Shown here one piece after another: positions 1 to 8,946 of a stretch of 64,000 nucleotides of DNA. Below the pieces are notes generated by a model, which was given only the letters and a program-made list of their open reading frames with translations, was not told where the DNA came from and searched no databases. Position 1 is the first letter of the stretch; every line of letters starts with the position of its first letter. The position numbers and the translations under genes are program-made. Origin of the DNA: Halomonas socia (GTDB lineage: Bacteria; Pseudomonadota; Gammaproteobacteria; Pseudomonadales; Halomonadaceae); contig NZ_CP048812.1 of assembly GCF_010977575.1 (NCBI RefSeq), positions 3,906,001-3,970,000 on the forward strand, written 5' to 3'.

Positions 1-453
1 CTGCTGCATCTGCTCCTGCATCTGGCGCATCTCCTCTTCCTGCTGGCGCGCAGCTTCGTCGAGGGCGTCACGCTGCTCCTGGGTCATGGCCGCTTCGATG
101 CGCGACTGCAGGATGACGCTTTCGGCGGCGATCTCGGCGGTGACCTCACCCAGTTGAGTCGCGGTCTGGCGGATGGCGTTCTCGTCGTAGTCGGGGCCGG
201 AGTGGTCGAGCAACTGCTGCTCGAGGGCCTGGACTTCGTCCTGGCGCTGGCCGACGCTCTGCTCCAGCTCGGTGAGGTAGCCGGCGATCTGGTCCTGCTG
301 CGCCTGATCCAGTCCCACCATCTCATCCAGCTGAGCAACCTGCTCCTGGGGGCTCGGCGCCGCCTGCTGCTGCGGGGCCATTTGCTGGGCGACGGCCGGG
401 ACGGCCACCAGGGCGGCAAGTATCGGAGCCGCAAGGCGCGTTACAAAGGACAT
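1..453 (-). CDS. Secreted Spy/CpxP-like (LTXXQ-type) protein, 3' end outside window
   Basis: Reading leftwards from an ATG preceded by GGAG, the frame is open for 151 codons to the window edge, so the C-terminus is missing. Residues 1-22 form a Sec signal peptide (basic start, hydrophobic core, AVA-Q cleavage site). The mature part is helical and rich in Gln, Glu and Asp, with two LTxxQ-like stretches (GLDQAQQ and AMTQEQR) and a long charged C-terminal helix full of EEE/MQ runs. This arrangement resembles periplasmic Spy/CpxP-type proteins, which bind unfolded proteins or sense envelope stress. The family call is inferred from composition and motifs only; a generic periplasmic coiled-coil protein is the alternative. 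Confidence 0.6.
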   Translation of the reverse strand, partial: MSFVTRLAAPILAALVAVPAVAQQMAPQQQAAPSPQEQVAQLDEMVGLDQAQQDQIAGYLTELEQSVGQRQDEVQALEQQLLDHSGPDYDENAIRQTATQLGEVTAEIAAESVILQSRIEAAMTQEQRDALDEAARQQEEEMRQMQEQMQQ

Positions 454-544
454 ATCATCTCCGTGTCAATACAGTGATATACGACCCTAACGCGTTTACT
501 ACCGGGGTGGGAACCGGCCTATGTGTCGTTATGTAACGAACGAG

Positions 545-832
545 TCAGGCGATCTTGCCTAGCGCCTGCAGGGTGCGCATCAGCAGGCTGACCGACTCGC
601 TGGACTGCTGGTACTCCTGCATCAGTGCGTTGACGCGGCGCTCGAAGGCTTCCTGCTGATCGCGCTGCTCGGCCTCACGGCGGGCCTGAGCGCTCATCAC
701 GGTGGGCATGTCGCGGGGCGCTTGGCCGCTGTCGAGTGCCGCCAGGGCATCGGCGAAGGCGTCGTCGAGTTCGCGGAATTTGCGCAGTTTCTCGCGCTCG
801 TCCATGGGTTTGGGGCGTTTTTCGTATCGCAT
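545..832 (-). CDS. Small conserved-looking protein of unknown function (95 aa)
   Basis: I do not recognise this gene. The product is strongly charged and predicted almost wholly helical, with no signal peptide, membrane segment or cysteine. A central stretch rich in Arg, Gln and Glu (about residues 48-75) looks like a coiled coil. It lies 11 nt downstream of the sigma-54 activator gene and on the same strand, so the two may be co-transcribed, and it is followed by the secreted-protein gene after a 91-nt gap. Codon use matches the neighbours. The upstream ribosome site is weak, in keeping with read-through from the regulator gene. Confidence 0.65.
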   Translation of the reverse strand: MRYEKRPKPMDEREKLRKFRELDDAFADALAALDSGQAPRDMPTVMSAQARREAEQRDQQEAFERRVNALMQEYQQSSESVSLLMRTLQALGKIA

Positions 833-843
833 TCTTGGGTGAC

Positions 844-2274
<1,431 letters not shown>

Positions 2275-2310
2275 GGTGGGTCTCGAAGAAGGCTAAAGCG
2301 ATACGTTAAC

Positions 2311-2367
2311 GCATCATTGATGCATTTTTAAATCAAATCGGCGACGCAATGATGTAAAAACGCATCA
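2311..2367. promoter_or_regulatory. Candidate upstream activator sites for the sigma-54 regulator
   Basis: Two inverted repeats sit 40-95 bp upstream of the -24 element, where enhancer-binding proteins normally bind. The first is GCATCATTGATGC (2311-2323), palindromic around one base. The second is TGATG-N8-CATCA (2350-2367). Both contain the half-site GATGC/GCATC and share the string ACGCATCA. They lie between the activator gene and its presumed target operon. Binding is inferred; nothing here proves which protein uses them. Confidence 0.45.
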
Positions 2368-2405
2368 CCCTGCCGGAAACCGCCCATAAAACAGTCGCGT
2401 AAACT

Positions 2406-2421
2406 TGGCACGCAAAGTGCA
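2406..2421 (+). promoter_or_regulatory. Sigma-54 (-24/-12) promoter of the guanidinobutyrase operon
   Basis: TGGCACG, four bases, then GTGCA gives the invariant GG and GC dinucleotides at exactly GG-N10-GC spacing. Only one base differs from the usual TGGCACG-N4-TTGCA consensus. Transcription would start near 2432, leaving a leader of roughly 130 nt that contains a palindromic repeat pair before the guanidinobutyrase start codon. Confidence 0.82.
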
Positions 2422-2452
2422 AAAGGAAAAGCAGGCAGCGCTGCGCGCTGCA

Positions 2453-2520
2453 TCGCGACTGAAGTCGCTCCCACAAGGGGAGTGGCGCCGAGGCCAATGT
2501 AGGAGCGAATTCATTCGCGA
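2453..2520. repeat. REP-like palindrome pair in the guanidinobutyrase leader
   Basis: Two small hairpins, GCGACTGAAGTCGC (2455-2468) and GCGAATTCATTCGC (2505-2518), lie in opposite orientation with matching flanks (TCGCTCCCACA and TGTAGGAGCGA), so the pair is itself a larger imperfect inverted repeat. The same units recur at 6.55, 13.95, 44.7 and 47.8 kb. This copy falls inside the predicted 5' leader, unlike most, which lie beyond gene ends. Confidence 0.8.
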
Positions 2521-2559
2521 TGGGGTTGGCCCGTAACACCATTACACAAGGAGAACAGC

Positions 2560-3510
2560 ATGAGCGACTTCAACCAGCCGCTGGGCGGCAACGAGATGCC
2601 GCGCTTCGCCGGCCCGGCCACGATGATGCGCCTGCCTACCCAGGACAGCGCCGCGGGGCTTGATGTGGCCTTTATCGGCGTTCCGCTGGATATCGCCACC
2701 TCCAACCGGCCGGGCACGCGGCTGGGGCCGCGCCAGATCCGCGACGAGTCGCGCATGCTGCGCCCCTACAACATGGCCACCCGCGCCGCGCCCTTCGACA
2801 GCCTGCAGGTGGCCGATATCGGCGATGTGCCGATCAACACCTTTCACCTGCCCAAGAGCGTCGACATCATCAGCGCCTTCTACGACGAGGTACTGCGCCA
2901 CGACTGCAAGCCGCTGACCATGGGTGGCGACCACCTGATCACCCTGCCGATCCTGCGTGCCATGGCCAACAAGCACGGCCCGGTGGGCCTGATCCATATC
3001 GACGCCCATGCCGACGTCAACGAGCACATGTTCGGCGAGCCCATCGCCCACGGCACGCCGTTCCGCCGCGCCCAGGAGGAGGGCCTGCTGGCCCACGGCA
3101 AGGTGGTGCAGATCGGCCTGCGGGGTACCGGCTATGCCGCCGAGGACTTCGACTGGTGCCGCGACCAGGGTTTCCGCGTGGTGACCGCCGAGGAGTGCTG
3201 GTACAAGTCGCTGGCGCCACTGATGGCGGAGGTACGCGAGCAGATGGGCGACACGCCGGTCTATATCACCTTCGATATCGACGGCCTCGACCCTTCGGTG
3301 GCTCCCGGCACCGGCACCGTGGAGATGGGCGGCCTGACCTCGGCCCAGGGCCTGGAGCTGGTGCGCGGCGCAGCGGGCCTGAACATCGTCGGCGGCGACC
3401 TGGTCGAGGTATCGCCGCCCTACGACCAGAGCGGCAACACCGCCCTGATGGGCGCCACGCTGCTCTATGAGATGCTCTGCGCCTTGCCCGGCGTCAAGCA
3501 TCAGGACTGA
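2560..3510 (+). CDS. gbuA: Guanidinobutyrase (agmatinase/ureohydrolase family)
   Basis: This enzyme hydrolyses 4-guanidinobutyrate to 4-aminobutyrate and urea using a binuclear Mn centre. The 316-aa protein is full length for the ureohydrolase family and carries all metal ligands: His125 in GGDHLITL, Asp148, His150 and Asp152 in IHIDAHADVNEH, and Asp239 and Asp241 in FDIDGLDPS. The N-terminus (QPLGGNEMPRF) closely matches Pseudomonas GbuA as I remember it, more than SpeB agmatinases. An AAGGAGA ribosome site lies 6 nt before the ATG. It is first in a sigma-54-driven operon whose other enzymes make its substrate, which supports guanidinobutyrase over agmatinase. Agmatinase activity cannot be ruled out from sequence alone. 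Confidence 0.9.
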   Translation: MSDFNQPLGGNEMPRFAGPATMMRLPTQDSAAGLDVAFIGVPLDIATSNRPGTRLGPRQIRDESRMLRPYNMATRAAPFDSLQVADIGDVPINTFHLPKSVDIISAFYDEVLRHDCKPLTMGGDHLITLPILRAMANKHGPVGLIHIDAHADVNEHMFGEPIAHGTPFRRAQEEGLLAHGKVVQIGLRGTGYAAEDFDWCRDQGFRVVTAEECWYKSLAPLMAEVREQMGDTPVYITFDIDGLDPSVAPGTGTVEMGGLTSAQGLELVRGAAGLNIVGGDLVEVSPPYDQSGNTALMGATLLYEMLCALPGVKHQD

Positions 3511-3551
3511 CCGCACGACGACATTTTCACCACAACAACGAGGATCACCTC

Positions 3552-4931
3552 ATGCCCTCTTCCGACACGACCCAAGAGGCAGCGCCGCGAGCGCCGCTAG
3601 ACCGTGGCAACCTGCTGAAATTCCTGATCCCGTCGCTGATCGGCGTGAGCCTGTTCCTGATCCCGTTTCAGGTCGGCGATACCATCAACATCGGCATGGG
3701 CCTGATGGCCGACGGCCTCAAGGTGCTGCTCGACGGCGCGCTGCCGGCCATCGCCACCCTGGTGCTGTGCCTGTCGGTGGTATTGACTACCTGGGTCAAG
3801 CTGGCCAAGCCGGCCTTCGCGGCCGAGGGCATGTTCAAGGACATGTTCGATGTCGGCCCGGTGTGGTTCGGCATGCGCATCCTTGGCATGGCCTTCGCGC
3901 TGATGACCTTCTTCCAGTTCGGGCCCGAGTACGTCACCGCCTCCTTCACCGGCGGCGTGATGCTCAACGACCTGGCGCCGGTGCTGCTGACGTTCTTCTT
4001 CTTCGCCGCCATCCTGCTGCCGTTTCTGGTCGACTTCGGCTTCATGGAGTTCATCGGCAGCCTGGTGCGCAAGCCGTTCCGGGTGATCTTTCGCCTGCCC
4101 GGGCGCAGCGCCATCGATGCCACCGCCTCGTGGATGGGGTCGGGCACGGTGGGCGTGCTGATCACCACCCAGCAGTACGAGAATGGTTACTACAATCGCC
4201 GCGAGGCGGCGGTGATCGCCACCAACTTCTCGATCGTGTCGATCGCCTTCAGCCTGCTGATCACCAGTTTCGTCGACCTCAACCACATGTTCGTGCAGTT
4301 CTACTTCACGGTGGTGGTATCGGGGCTGATCGCCGCCATTATCGTGCCGCGTCTGCCGCCGCTGTCGCGCAAGCCCGATACCTACTACGAGCCGGTGGGC
4401 TGCCAGCTACGCGAGAAGCGTACCGACGACATGGGCGTATTCCGCTATAGCCTGACCATGGCGGTGAAGCGTGCCGAGAACGCGCCCGGCCCGCGCGAGC
4501 TGCTGCGCAATGCACTGTTCAACGTCGCCGATATCTTCCTGGCGCTGTTGCCGCTGGTGATGGCGATCGGTACCGTGGCGCTGATCCTGGCCGAGTTCAC
4601 GCCGCTGTTCACCTGGCTCTCCTACCCGATGGTGCCGGTGCTCGAGCTGCTGCGCATTCCCGAGGCCGAGGCCGCCGCACCGGCGACCCTGGTGGGCTTC
4701 GCCGACATGTTCCTGCCGGCGGTGCTGGCGACCAACATCGAGAGCGAACTGACCCGCTTCGTGATCGCCTGCCTGTCGCTGACCCAACTGATCTACATGT
4801 CGGAAATCGGCGCGCTGATCCTCAAGTCGAAGATCCCGCTCAAGCTCTGGGAGCTGCTGGTGATCTTCCTGCTGCGCACCGCGATCACGCTGCCGATCAT
4901 CGCCTTCATGGCACACACCTTCTTCTTCTGA
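3552..4931 (+). CDS. YjiH-family membrane protein with nucleoside-recognition/gate domains, putative transporter
   Basis: This 459-aa inner-membrane protein has about ten hydrophobic segments and two gate (nucleoside-recognition-like) halves: one around residues 110-260, with the G-S-G motif in WMGSGTVGVL, the other around 320-455. It belongs to the YjiH group, whose transport substrates are largely unknown. A GAGG ribosome site precedes the ATG. The gene sits between guanidinobutyrase (41 nt gap) and the ThDP decarboxylase (10 nt gap) in one operon, so import or export of a guanidino compound such as 4-guanidinobutyrate or 2-ketoarginine is a reasonable inference. Family assignment is firm; substrate is not. 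Confidence 0.8.
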   Translation: MPSSDTTQEAAPRAPLDRGNLLKFLIPSLIGVSLFLIPFQVGDTINIGMGLMADGLKVLLDGALPAIATLVLCLSVVLTTWVKLAKPAFAAEGMFKDMFDVGPVWFGMRILGMAFALMTFFQFGPEYVTASFTGGVMLNDLAPVLLTFFFFAAILLPFLVDFGFMEFIGSLVRKPFRVIFRLPGRSAIDATASWMGSGTVGVLITTQQYENGYYNRREAAVIATNFSIVSIAFSLLITSFVDLNHMFVQFYFTVVVSGLIAAIIVPRLPPLSRKPDTYYEPVGCQLREKRTDDMGVFRYSLTMAVKRAENAPGPRELLRNALFNVADIFLALLPLVMAIGTVALILAEFTPLFTWLSYPMVPVLELLRIPEAEAAAPATLVGFADMFLPAVLATNIESELTRFVIACLSLTQLIYMSEIGALILKSKIPLKLWELLVIFLLRTAITLPIIAFMAHTFFF

Positions 4932-4941
4932 GGCATACGCG

Positions 4942-6558
4942 ATGACCGACACCTCCATGACCTGCGCCGAGCTGCTGATTCGCCTGCTACGCGATACCTA
5001 CGGGGTCGACACCCTGTTCGGCATTCCCGGCGTGCACACCGTGGAGCTCTACCGTGGCCTCGAGGGCAGCGGCGTGCAGCACGTTACGCCGCGCCACGAA
5101 CAGGGCGCCGGCTTCATGGCCGACGGCTACGCCCGTGCCAGCGGCAAGCCGGGGGTATGCCTGATCATCACCGGGCCCGGCATGACCAATATCGCCACCG
5201 CCATGGGCCAGGCGCTGGCCGACTCGGTGCCGATGCTGGTGATCTCCAGCGTCAACCGTCGCGACACCCTGGGCCGCGGCCAGGGCCGGCTGCATGAGCT
5301 GCCCAGCCAGCAGCAGGTGGTCGGCGGCGTGGCGCGCTTCAGCCACACCCTGCTCGATGCCGAGGCTCTGCCCGAGGTGCTGGCGCGAGCCTTCGCGGTG
5401 TTCCGCGGTGCACGGCCGGGGCCGGTACATATCGAGATCCCCATCGACCTGTTCAATGTGCCGGTGACGGCGCCACGGGCCTGGCAAGCGCCGGCGATCT
5501 ACCGCGCTGCGCCGGACCCCGAGGGCCTGGCCCAGGCGGCCAGCTGGCTGCGCAGCGCCGAGCGTCCGCTGGTGCTGCTCGGCGGCGGCTGCGTGGATGC
5601 CCCCGAGGCGGCGCGTGCGCTGGTCGAACGCCTCGATGCGCCTACGGTGACCACCATCAACGCCAAGGGCCTGCTGGGGCGTCACCACCCGCTTGACCTG
5701 GGCGCCAATGCCGCTCTACCGGCGGTGCGCGAGCTGGCCCGCGATGCCGACGTGATCCTCGCCGTGGGCACCGAGCTCGGCGAGACCGACTACGATGTGG
5801 TCTTCGACGACGGCTTCGCCCTGGCCGGCATCTTGATCCGCATCGACCTCGACCCCGAGCAGCTGGTGCGCAATCAGCACCTGGCGCTGGGACTGGTGGC
5901 CGATGCCGGACGCAGCCTGGCGCTGCTGCTCGAGCACTTCCCGGCGGCGACGCCGCGCGACGGTGCGGCACGCACGGCAGCGGCCCTGACCGCGCTCGAC
6001 CTGGCCCATGACCCGGCCTTCGCCGATTTCGTGCCGCTCTACGCCACGCTTGCCAAGCAGTTGCCGGAGGCGATCCTGGTCGGCGATTCCACCACACCGG
6101 TGTATGCCGGCAATCACCTGGTCTCGCAGCCGGCGCCGCGCCGCTACTTCAACGCCTCGACCGGCTACGGCACCCTCGGCTACGGCCTGCCGGCGGCACT
6201 GGGCGCCCAGCTGGCGCGGCCCGACCTGCCGGTGGTGGCGCTGGTCGGCGATGGCGGGGTGATGTTCACTCTGTCGGAACTGGCCACCGCGGTGGAAGAG
6301 CGACTGCCGGTGGTGATCCTGCTGTGGCACAACACCGGCTACGAGGAGATTAGGCGCTATATGGATGCCCATGGCGTCGAACGGCTCGGGGTGGATATCC
6401 TGCCGCCGGACTTCCTGGCCCTGGCCCTCGGCTTCGGCTGCGTGGCCACCCATGTCGATGACCCGGCGAGCCTCAGTGAAGCCCTGGCCTCGCGCCCGCT
6501 GGACGGGCCCTTCCTGATCGAGATCGGCGCCAAAACTTGGCAAACCCATCGCGAATGA
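4942..6558 (+). CDS. aruI: ThDP-dependent 2-ketoarginine (5-guanidino-2-oxopentanoate) decarboxylase
   Basis: A 538-aa member of the acetolactate synthase/decarboxylase family. The ThDP-activating glutamate is Glu53 in TPRHEQGAGFMADGYAR, and the Mg/diphosphate motif runs from GDGG (436-439) to Asn464. It resembles AruI of Pseudomonas, which decarboxylates 2-ketoarginine to 4-guanidinobutyraldehyde in the arginine transaminase pathway. Between a guanidinobutyrase and an aldehyde dehydrogenase, that role closes a complete route. No arginine:pyruvate transaminase (AruH) is in the window. The last residues THRE and the stop codon fall within a palindromic repeat (GCGAATGAATTCGC), so the C-terminus appears to have been set by repeat insertion. 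A generic acetolactate-synthase-like role is the less likely alternative. Confidence 0.85.
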   Translation: MTDTSMTCAELLIRLLRDTYGVDTLFGIPGVHTVELYRGLEGSGVQHVTPRHEQGAGFMADGYARASGKPGVCLIITGPGMTNIATAMGQALADSVPMLVISSVNRRDTLGRGQGRLHELPSQQQVVGGVARFSHTLLDAEALPEVLARAFAVFRGARPGPVHIEIPIDLFNVPVTAPRAWQAPAIYRAAPDPEGLAQAASWLRSAERPLVLLGGGCVDAPEAARALVERLDAPTVTTINAKGLLGRHHPLDLGANAALPAVRELARDADVILAVGTELGETDYDVVFDDGFALAGILIRIDLDPEQLVRNQHLALGLVADAGRSLALLLEHFPAATPRDGAARTAAALTALDLAHDPAFADFVPLYATLAKQLPEAILVGDSTTPVYAGNHLVSQPAPRRYFNASTGYGTLGYGLPAALGAQLARPDLPVVALVGDGGVMFTLSELATAVEERLPVVILLWHNTGYEEIRRYMDAHGVERLGVDILPPDFLALALGFGCVATHVDDPASLSEALASRPLDGPFLIEIGAKTWQTHRE

Positions 6559-6700
6559 ATTCGCTCCTACAAGGAGAGCGGTGCCAAGGCCAATGTGGGA
6601 GTGACTCCAGTCACGATGGGGATGGCCTACCCCGGCAGCGCTGCGCGCTGCAATCGCGAATGAATTCGCTCCTACACTGGGTGTGGCGCCAAGGCAAACA
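6545..6700. repeat. REP-like repeat cluster between aruI and the aldehyde dehydrogenase
   Basis: The stretch holds GCGAATGAATTCGC twice (at each end), a diverged GTGACTCCAGTCAC in the middle, and the accessory palindrome CAGCGCTGCGCGCTG, each with the flanks seen at the other repeat sites (TCGCTCCTACA, GATGGGG). The first copy supplies the stop codon of the decarboxylase gene. Because it lies within an operon, it may act as an intercistronic RNA stabiliser or attenuator; that is inference. Confidence 0.8.
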
Positions 6701-6713
6701 TAGGAGATCTTAG

Positions 6714-8159
6714 GTGCAACGACTCGATCATCACTATATCGACGGCCGCTGGGTGGCCAGCCGCGGGACGCGCTGGCTGCCGGTGTTCAACCCTTTTCGC
6801 GAGCAGGTGATCGCCGAGGTGACCGCTGGCGATCCGGCGGATGTCGACGACGCCGTGGCCGCGGCACGCCGCGCCCTGCCCGCCTGGCAGGCGCTTGGCG
6901 GCGCCGAGCGCGGTCAATATCTCGACGCCTTCGCCGACGCCTTGACCCGGCGCCGCGAGGCGCTGATACGGCTCTCCTGTACCAATAACGGCAAGGTGCT
7001 GGCCGAGGCCGGCATCGACCTCGATGACGCCATCGCCTGCTACCGCTATTACGCCGGTCAGGCGCAGGCCCTGGACGCCCGCCAGGGCCAGTCGGTGGCG
7101 CTGGAGATGCAAGGCGTCGAGGCGCGCTGCTACTTCGACCCGGCCGGCGTGGTGGGCCTGATCACGCCGTGGAACTTCCCACTGGTGACTAGCGCCTGGA
7201 AGCTGGCCCCGGCGCTGGCCGCCGGCTGCACCGCGGTGCTCAAGCCCTCGGAGGTCACCCCGCTGCCGGAGCAGGCGCTGGCCGAGATCGCCACCGAGAT
7301 CGGACTGCCCGCCGGCGTGCTCAACCTGCTGCACGGCGACGGCGAGGGCATCGGCGCCCCCCTCACCGCCCATCGCGACGTCGACAAGGTCTCGTTCACC
7401 GGCAGCAACCGGGTCGGCGAGGCGGTGATGCGTGCCGCCAGCGAGGGCTCGCGCGGGGTCTCGCTGGAGCTCGGCGGCAAGTCGCCAATTGTGGTGCTCG
7501 ACGACGCCGACCCCGAGCAGGCCGCCGACTGGATCATGGCGGGCATCTATTTCAATGCCGGCCAGATCTGTTCGGCCACCTCGCGGCTGATCGTCGATAC
7601 CGGCCTGGCCGATGCGGTCTACGCCGCCCTGGCCAGCCGCATCGACGCGCTGCGGCTCGGCGACCCGCTCGACGAAGCCAGCGACATGGGTCCGCTGACC
7701 AGCGAGCGCCAGCGCGAGGCGGTAAAGGCCTATCTGGCCATTGCCGAACAGGAAGGACTCAGCGCAGTACGCGACGGCGGTGATCGCCGCCTGCCCGAGC
7801 AGGGCTATTTCCTGGCGCCAACCCTGTATCGCGATGTGCCCGCCACTAGCCGCCTGTGGCAGGAGGAGATCTTCGGACCGGTGCTATGCGGTCACTCCGT
7901 TACCACCGAGGCCGAGGCGATCGAACTGGCCAACGCCAGCGACTTCGGCCTGGCCGCCACGGTAATCAGCGGCGACCCGGATCATGCCAAACGCGTGGGC
8001 CGTCAACTTCGCGCCGGCAGCATCTGGTATAACAGCGAACAGTTGGTATTACCGCAAACCGGCTGGGGCGGCTTCAAGCGTAGCGGTATCGGCCGGGAAC
8101 TCGGCCCCTGGGGGCTTTCCGCCTATCTCGAAGTCAAGCATATCGTCGGGCCACTATAA
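6714..8159 (+). CDS. NAD(P)+ aldehyde dehydrogenase, likely 4-guanidinobutyraldehyde dehydrogenase
   Basis: A 481-aa ALDH-superfamily enzyme with oxyanion Asn154 (TPWNFP), general base Glu252 (LELGGKSP) and nucleophile Cys286 (FNAGQICSATS). The start is GTG, chosen because TAGGAG lies 7 nt upstream and no in-frame ATG is better placed. As the last gene of the guanidino operon it most likely oxidises 4-guanidinobutyraldehyde from the decarboxylase to 4-guanidinobutyrate, the guanidinobutyrase substrate. In Pseudomonas this job is done by KauB-type aldehyde dehydrogenases, which also accept aminoaldehydes and betaine aldehyde, so specificity may be broad. A strong terminator follows. Confidence 0.87.
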   Translation: MQRLDHHYIDGRWVASRGTRWLPVFNPFREQVIAEVTAGDPADVDDAVAAARRALPAWQALGGAERGQYLDAFADALTRRREALIRLSCTNNGKVLAEAGIDLDDAIACYRYYAGQAQALDARQGQSVALEMQGVEARCYFDPAGVVGLITPWNFPLVTSAWKLAPALAAGCTAVLKPSEVTPLPEQALAEIATEIGLPAGVLNLLHGDGEGIGAPLTAHRDVDKVSFTGSNRVGEAVMRAASEGSRGVSLELGGKSPIVVLDDADPEQAADWIMAGIYFNAGQICSATSRLIVDTGLADAVYAALASRIDALRLGDPLDEASDMGPLTSERQREAVKAYLAIAEQEGLSAVRDGGDRRLPEQGYFLAPTLYRDVPATSRLWQEEIFGPVLCGHSVTTEAEAIELANASDFGLAATVISGDPDHAKRVGRQLRAGSIWYNSEQLVLPQTGWGGFKRSGIGRELGPWGLSAYLEVKHIVGPL

Positions 8160-8191
8160 CGCCGCGGCGCTGCCCAGCACTCGCCACAAAC

Positions 8192-8221
8192 AAAAGGCCG
8201 CGCAGTTTTGCGCGGCCTTTT
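8192..8221. terminator. Bidirectional rho-independent terminator
   Basis: A perfect hairpin with stem AAAAGGCCGCGCA and loop GTTT carries an A tract on one side and a T tract on the other. It separates the plus-strand guanidino operon from the convergent mvaT gene and can serve both. Confidence 0.92.
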
Positions 8222-8250
8222 GCCAGATATCGACCCGGTTATACCCGGCA

Positions 8251-8631
8251 TCACTCTTCGATGCGTACCAGCCAGGACTCGACGGTGTCGTTGCCGAACT
8301 CGTCTTTCCATGCCTTGAGGGTCTTCTGATTGCCACCGCGAGTCTCGACGACTTCGCCGGTGTTGGGGTTCTTGTAGATCTTCAGTTTGCGCTTGCGGCG
8401 GCCACCGGCTGCGGCAGAGGGCGACTTGGCGGCGGCCTTATTGGCCGGCTTGGGGTCGAGCAGGTCGATCACGTCAGCGGCCGACTTGTTGAACTCCTTC
8501 ATCAGCGCTTCGAGCTTTTCCTTGAACTCGAGCTCGGCCTTGAGGCGCTGATCGCTTTCCATGTTGTGCAGTTCTTCGGTGAGCTGCTTGAGAAGCTGCT
8601 CTTTCTGCATGTAGGCGCTAAGCAGAGACAT
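8251..8631 (-). CDS. mvaT: MvaT-family H-NS-like nucleoid-associated repressor
   Basis: This 126-aa protein has the two-part MvaT layout: an N-terminal oligomerising coiled coil (about 1-62, containing ESDQRLKAELEF) and a basic linker (KPANKAAAK, GRRKRK), then a C-terminal DNA-binding domain (about 80-120) with YKNPNTGEVVETRGGN and LKAWKDEFG, both typical of Pseudomonas MvaT/MvaU. These proteins bind AT-rich DNA and silence acquired genes. H-NS proper has a different C-terminal motif. The gene is monocistronic, with an AT-rich upstream region in which autoregulation would be expected. Confidence 0.9.
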   Translation of the reverse strand: MSLLSAYMQKEQLLKQLTEELHNMESDQRLKAELEFKEKLEALMKEFNKSAADVIDLLDPKPANKAAAKSPSAAAGGRRKRKLKIYKNPNTGEVVETRGGNQKTLKAWKDEFGNDTVESWLVRIEE

Positions 8632-8894
8632 TGCATTTCCTTTTCTTTAACGGATGCCAGTTTGCGGGATGCCGACGCATTATCACCGCAATCGACGCTA
8701 AGTTTCAATATCATAGCGATATTATTTCGACTCCTCAACTTAACGCGAGTCAATTAACCAACAGCGTAATAGCCGGACTTATTGTTTAATCCCGCGCTGC
8801 CCCTACATGCAACGGTCTTGCCCTTGCTCTGAGAGCCCGCCTGGCCTGCTCTGGTCATCCAGCCTGGCCTACTGCTGGTGCCACTTATCAGGCT
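8632..8894. other. AT-rich intergenic region between mvaT and bioA
   Basis: No gene is visible. The half nearest mvaT is clearly richer in A+T than the window and contains the inverted repeat AATATC-N5-GATATT (about 8707-8723), suitable for the mvaT promoter and for binding by MvaT itself. The half nearest bioA is GC-rich with no clear signal until the BirA operator. Confidence 0.55.
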
Positions 8895-8926
8895 TTGTTA
8901 ACCTATTTGAAAACACATGTTTACAG
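8895..8926. promoter_or_regulatory. BirA operator of bioA
   Basis: Half-sites TTGTTAACC and TGTTTACAG, separated by 14 bp, match the BirA operator pattern (WTGTAAACC, spacer, GGTTTACAW) with few mismatches. BirA bound to biotinyl-AMP would block bioA transcription. The site covers an in-frame ATG at 8917, which argues that translation starts at the later ATG. Confidence 0.75.
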
Positions 8927-8946
8927 AACTTCTACAAGGTTTGCCC

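Noticed and set aside
8632-8894. Possible small gene between mvaT and bioA
   Set aside because: Only short frames without ribosome sites; composition looks regulatory.
8917-8946. Earlier in-frame ATG for bioA, adding ten residues
   Set aside because: It lies inside the BirA operator, has no ribosome site, and the later ATG gives the usual BioA N-terminus.
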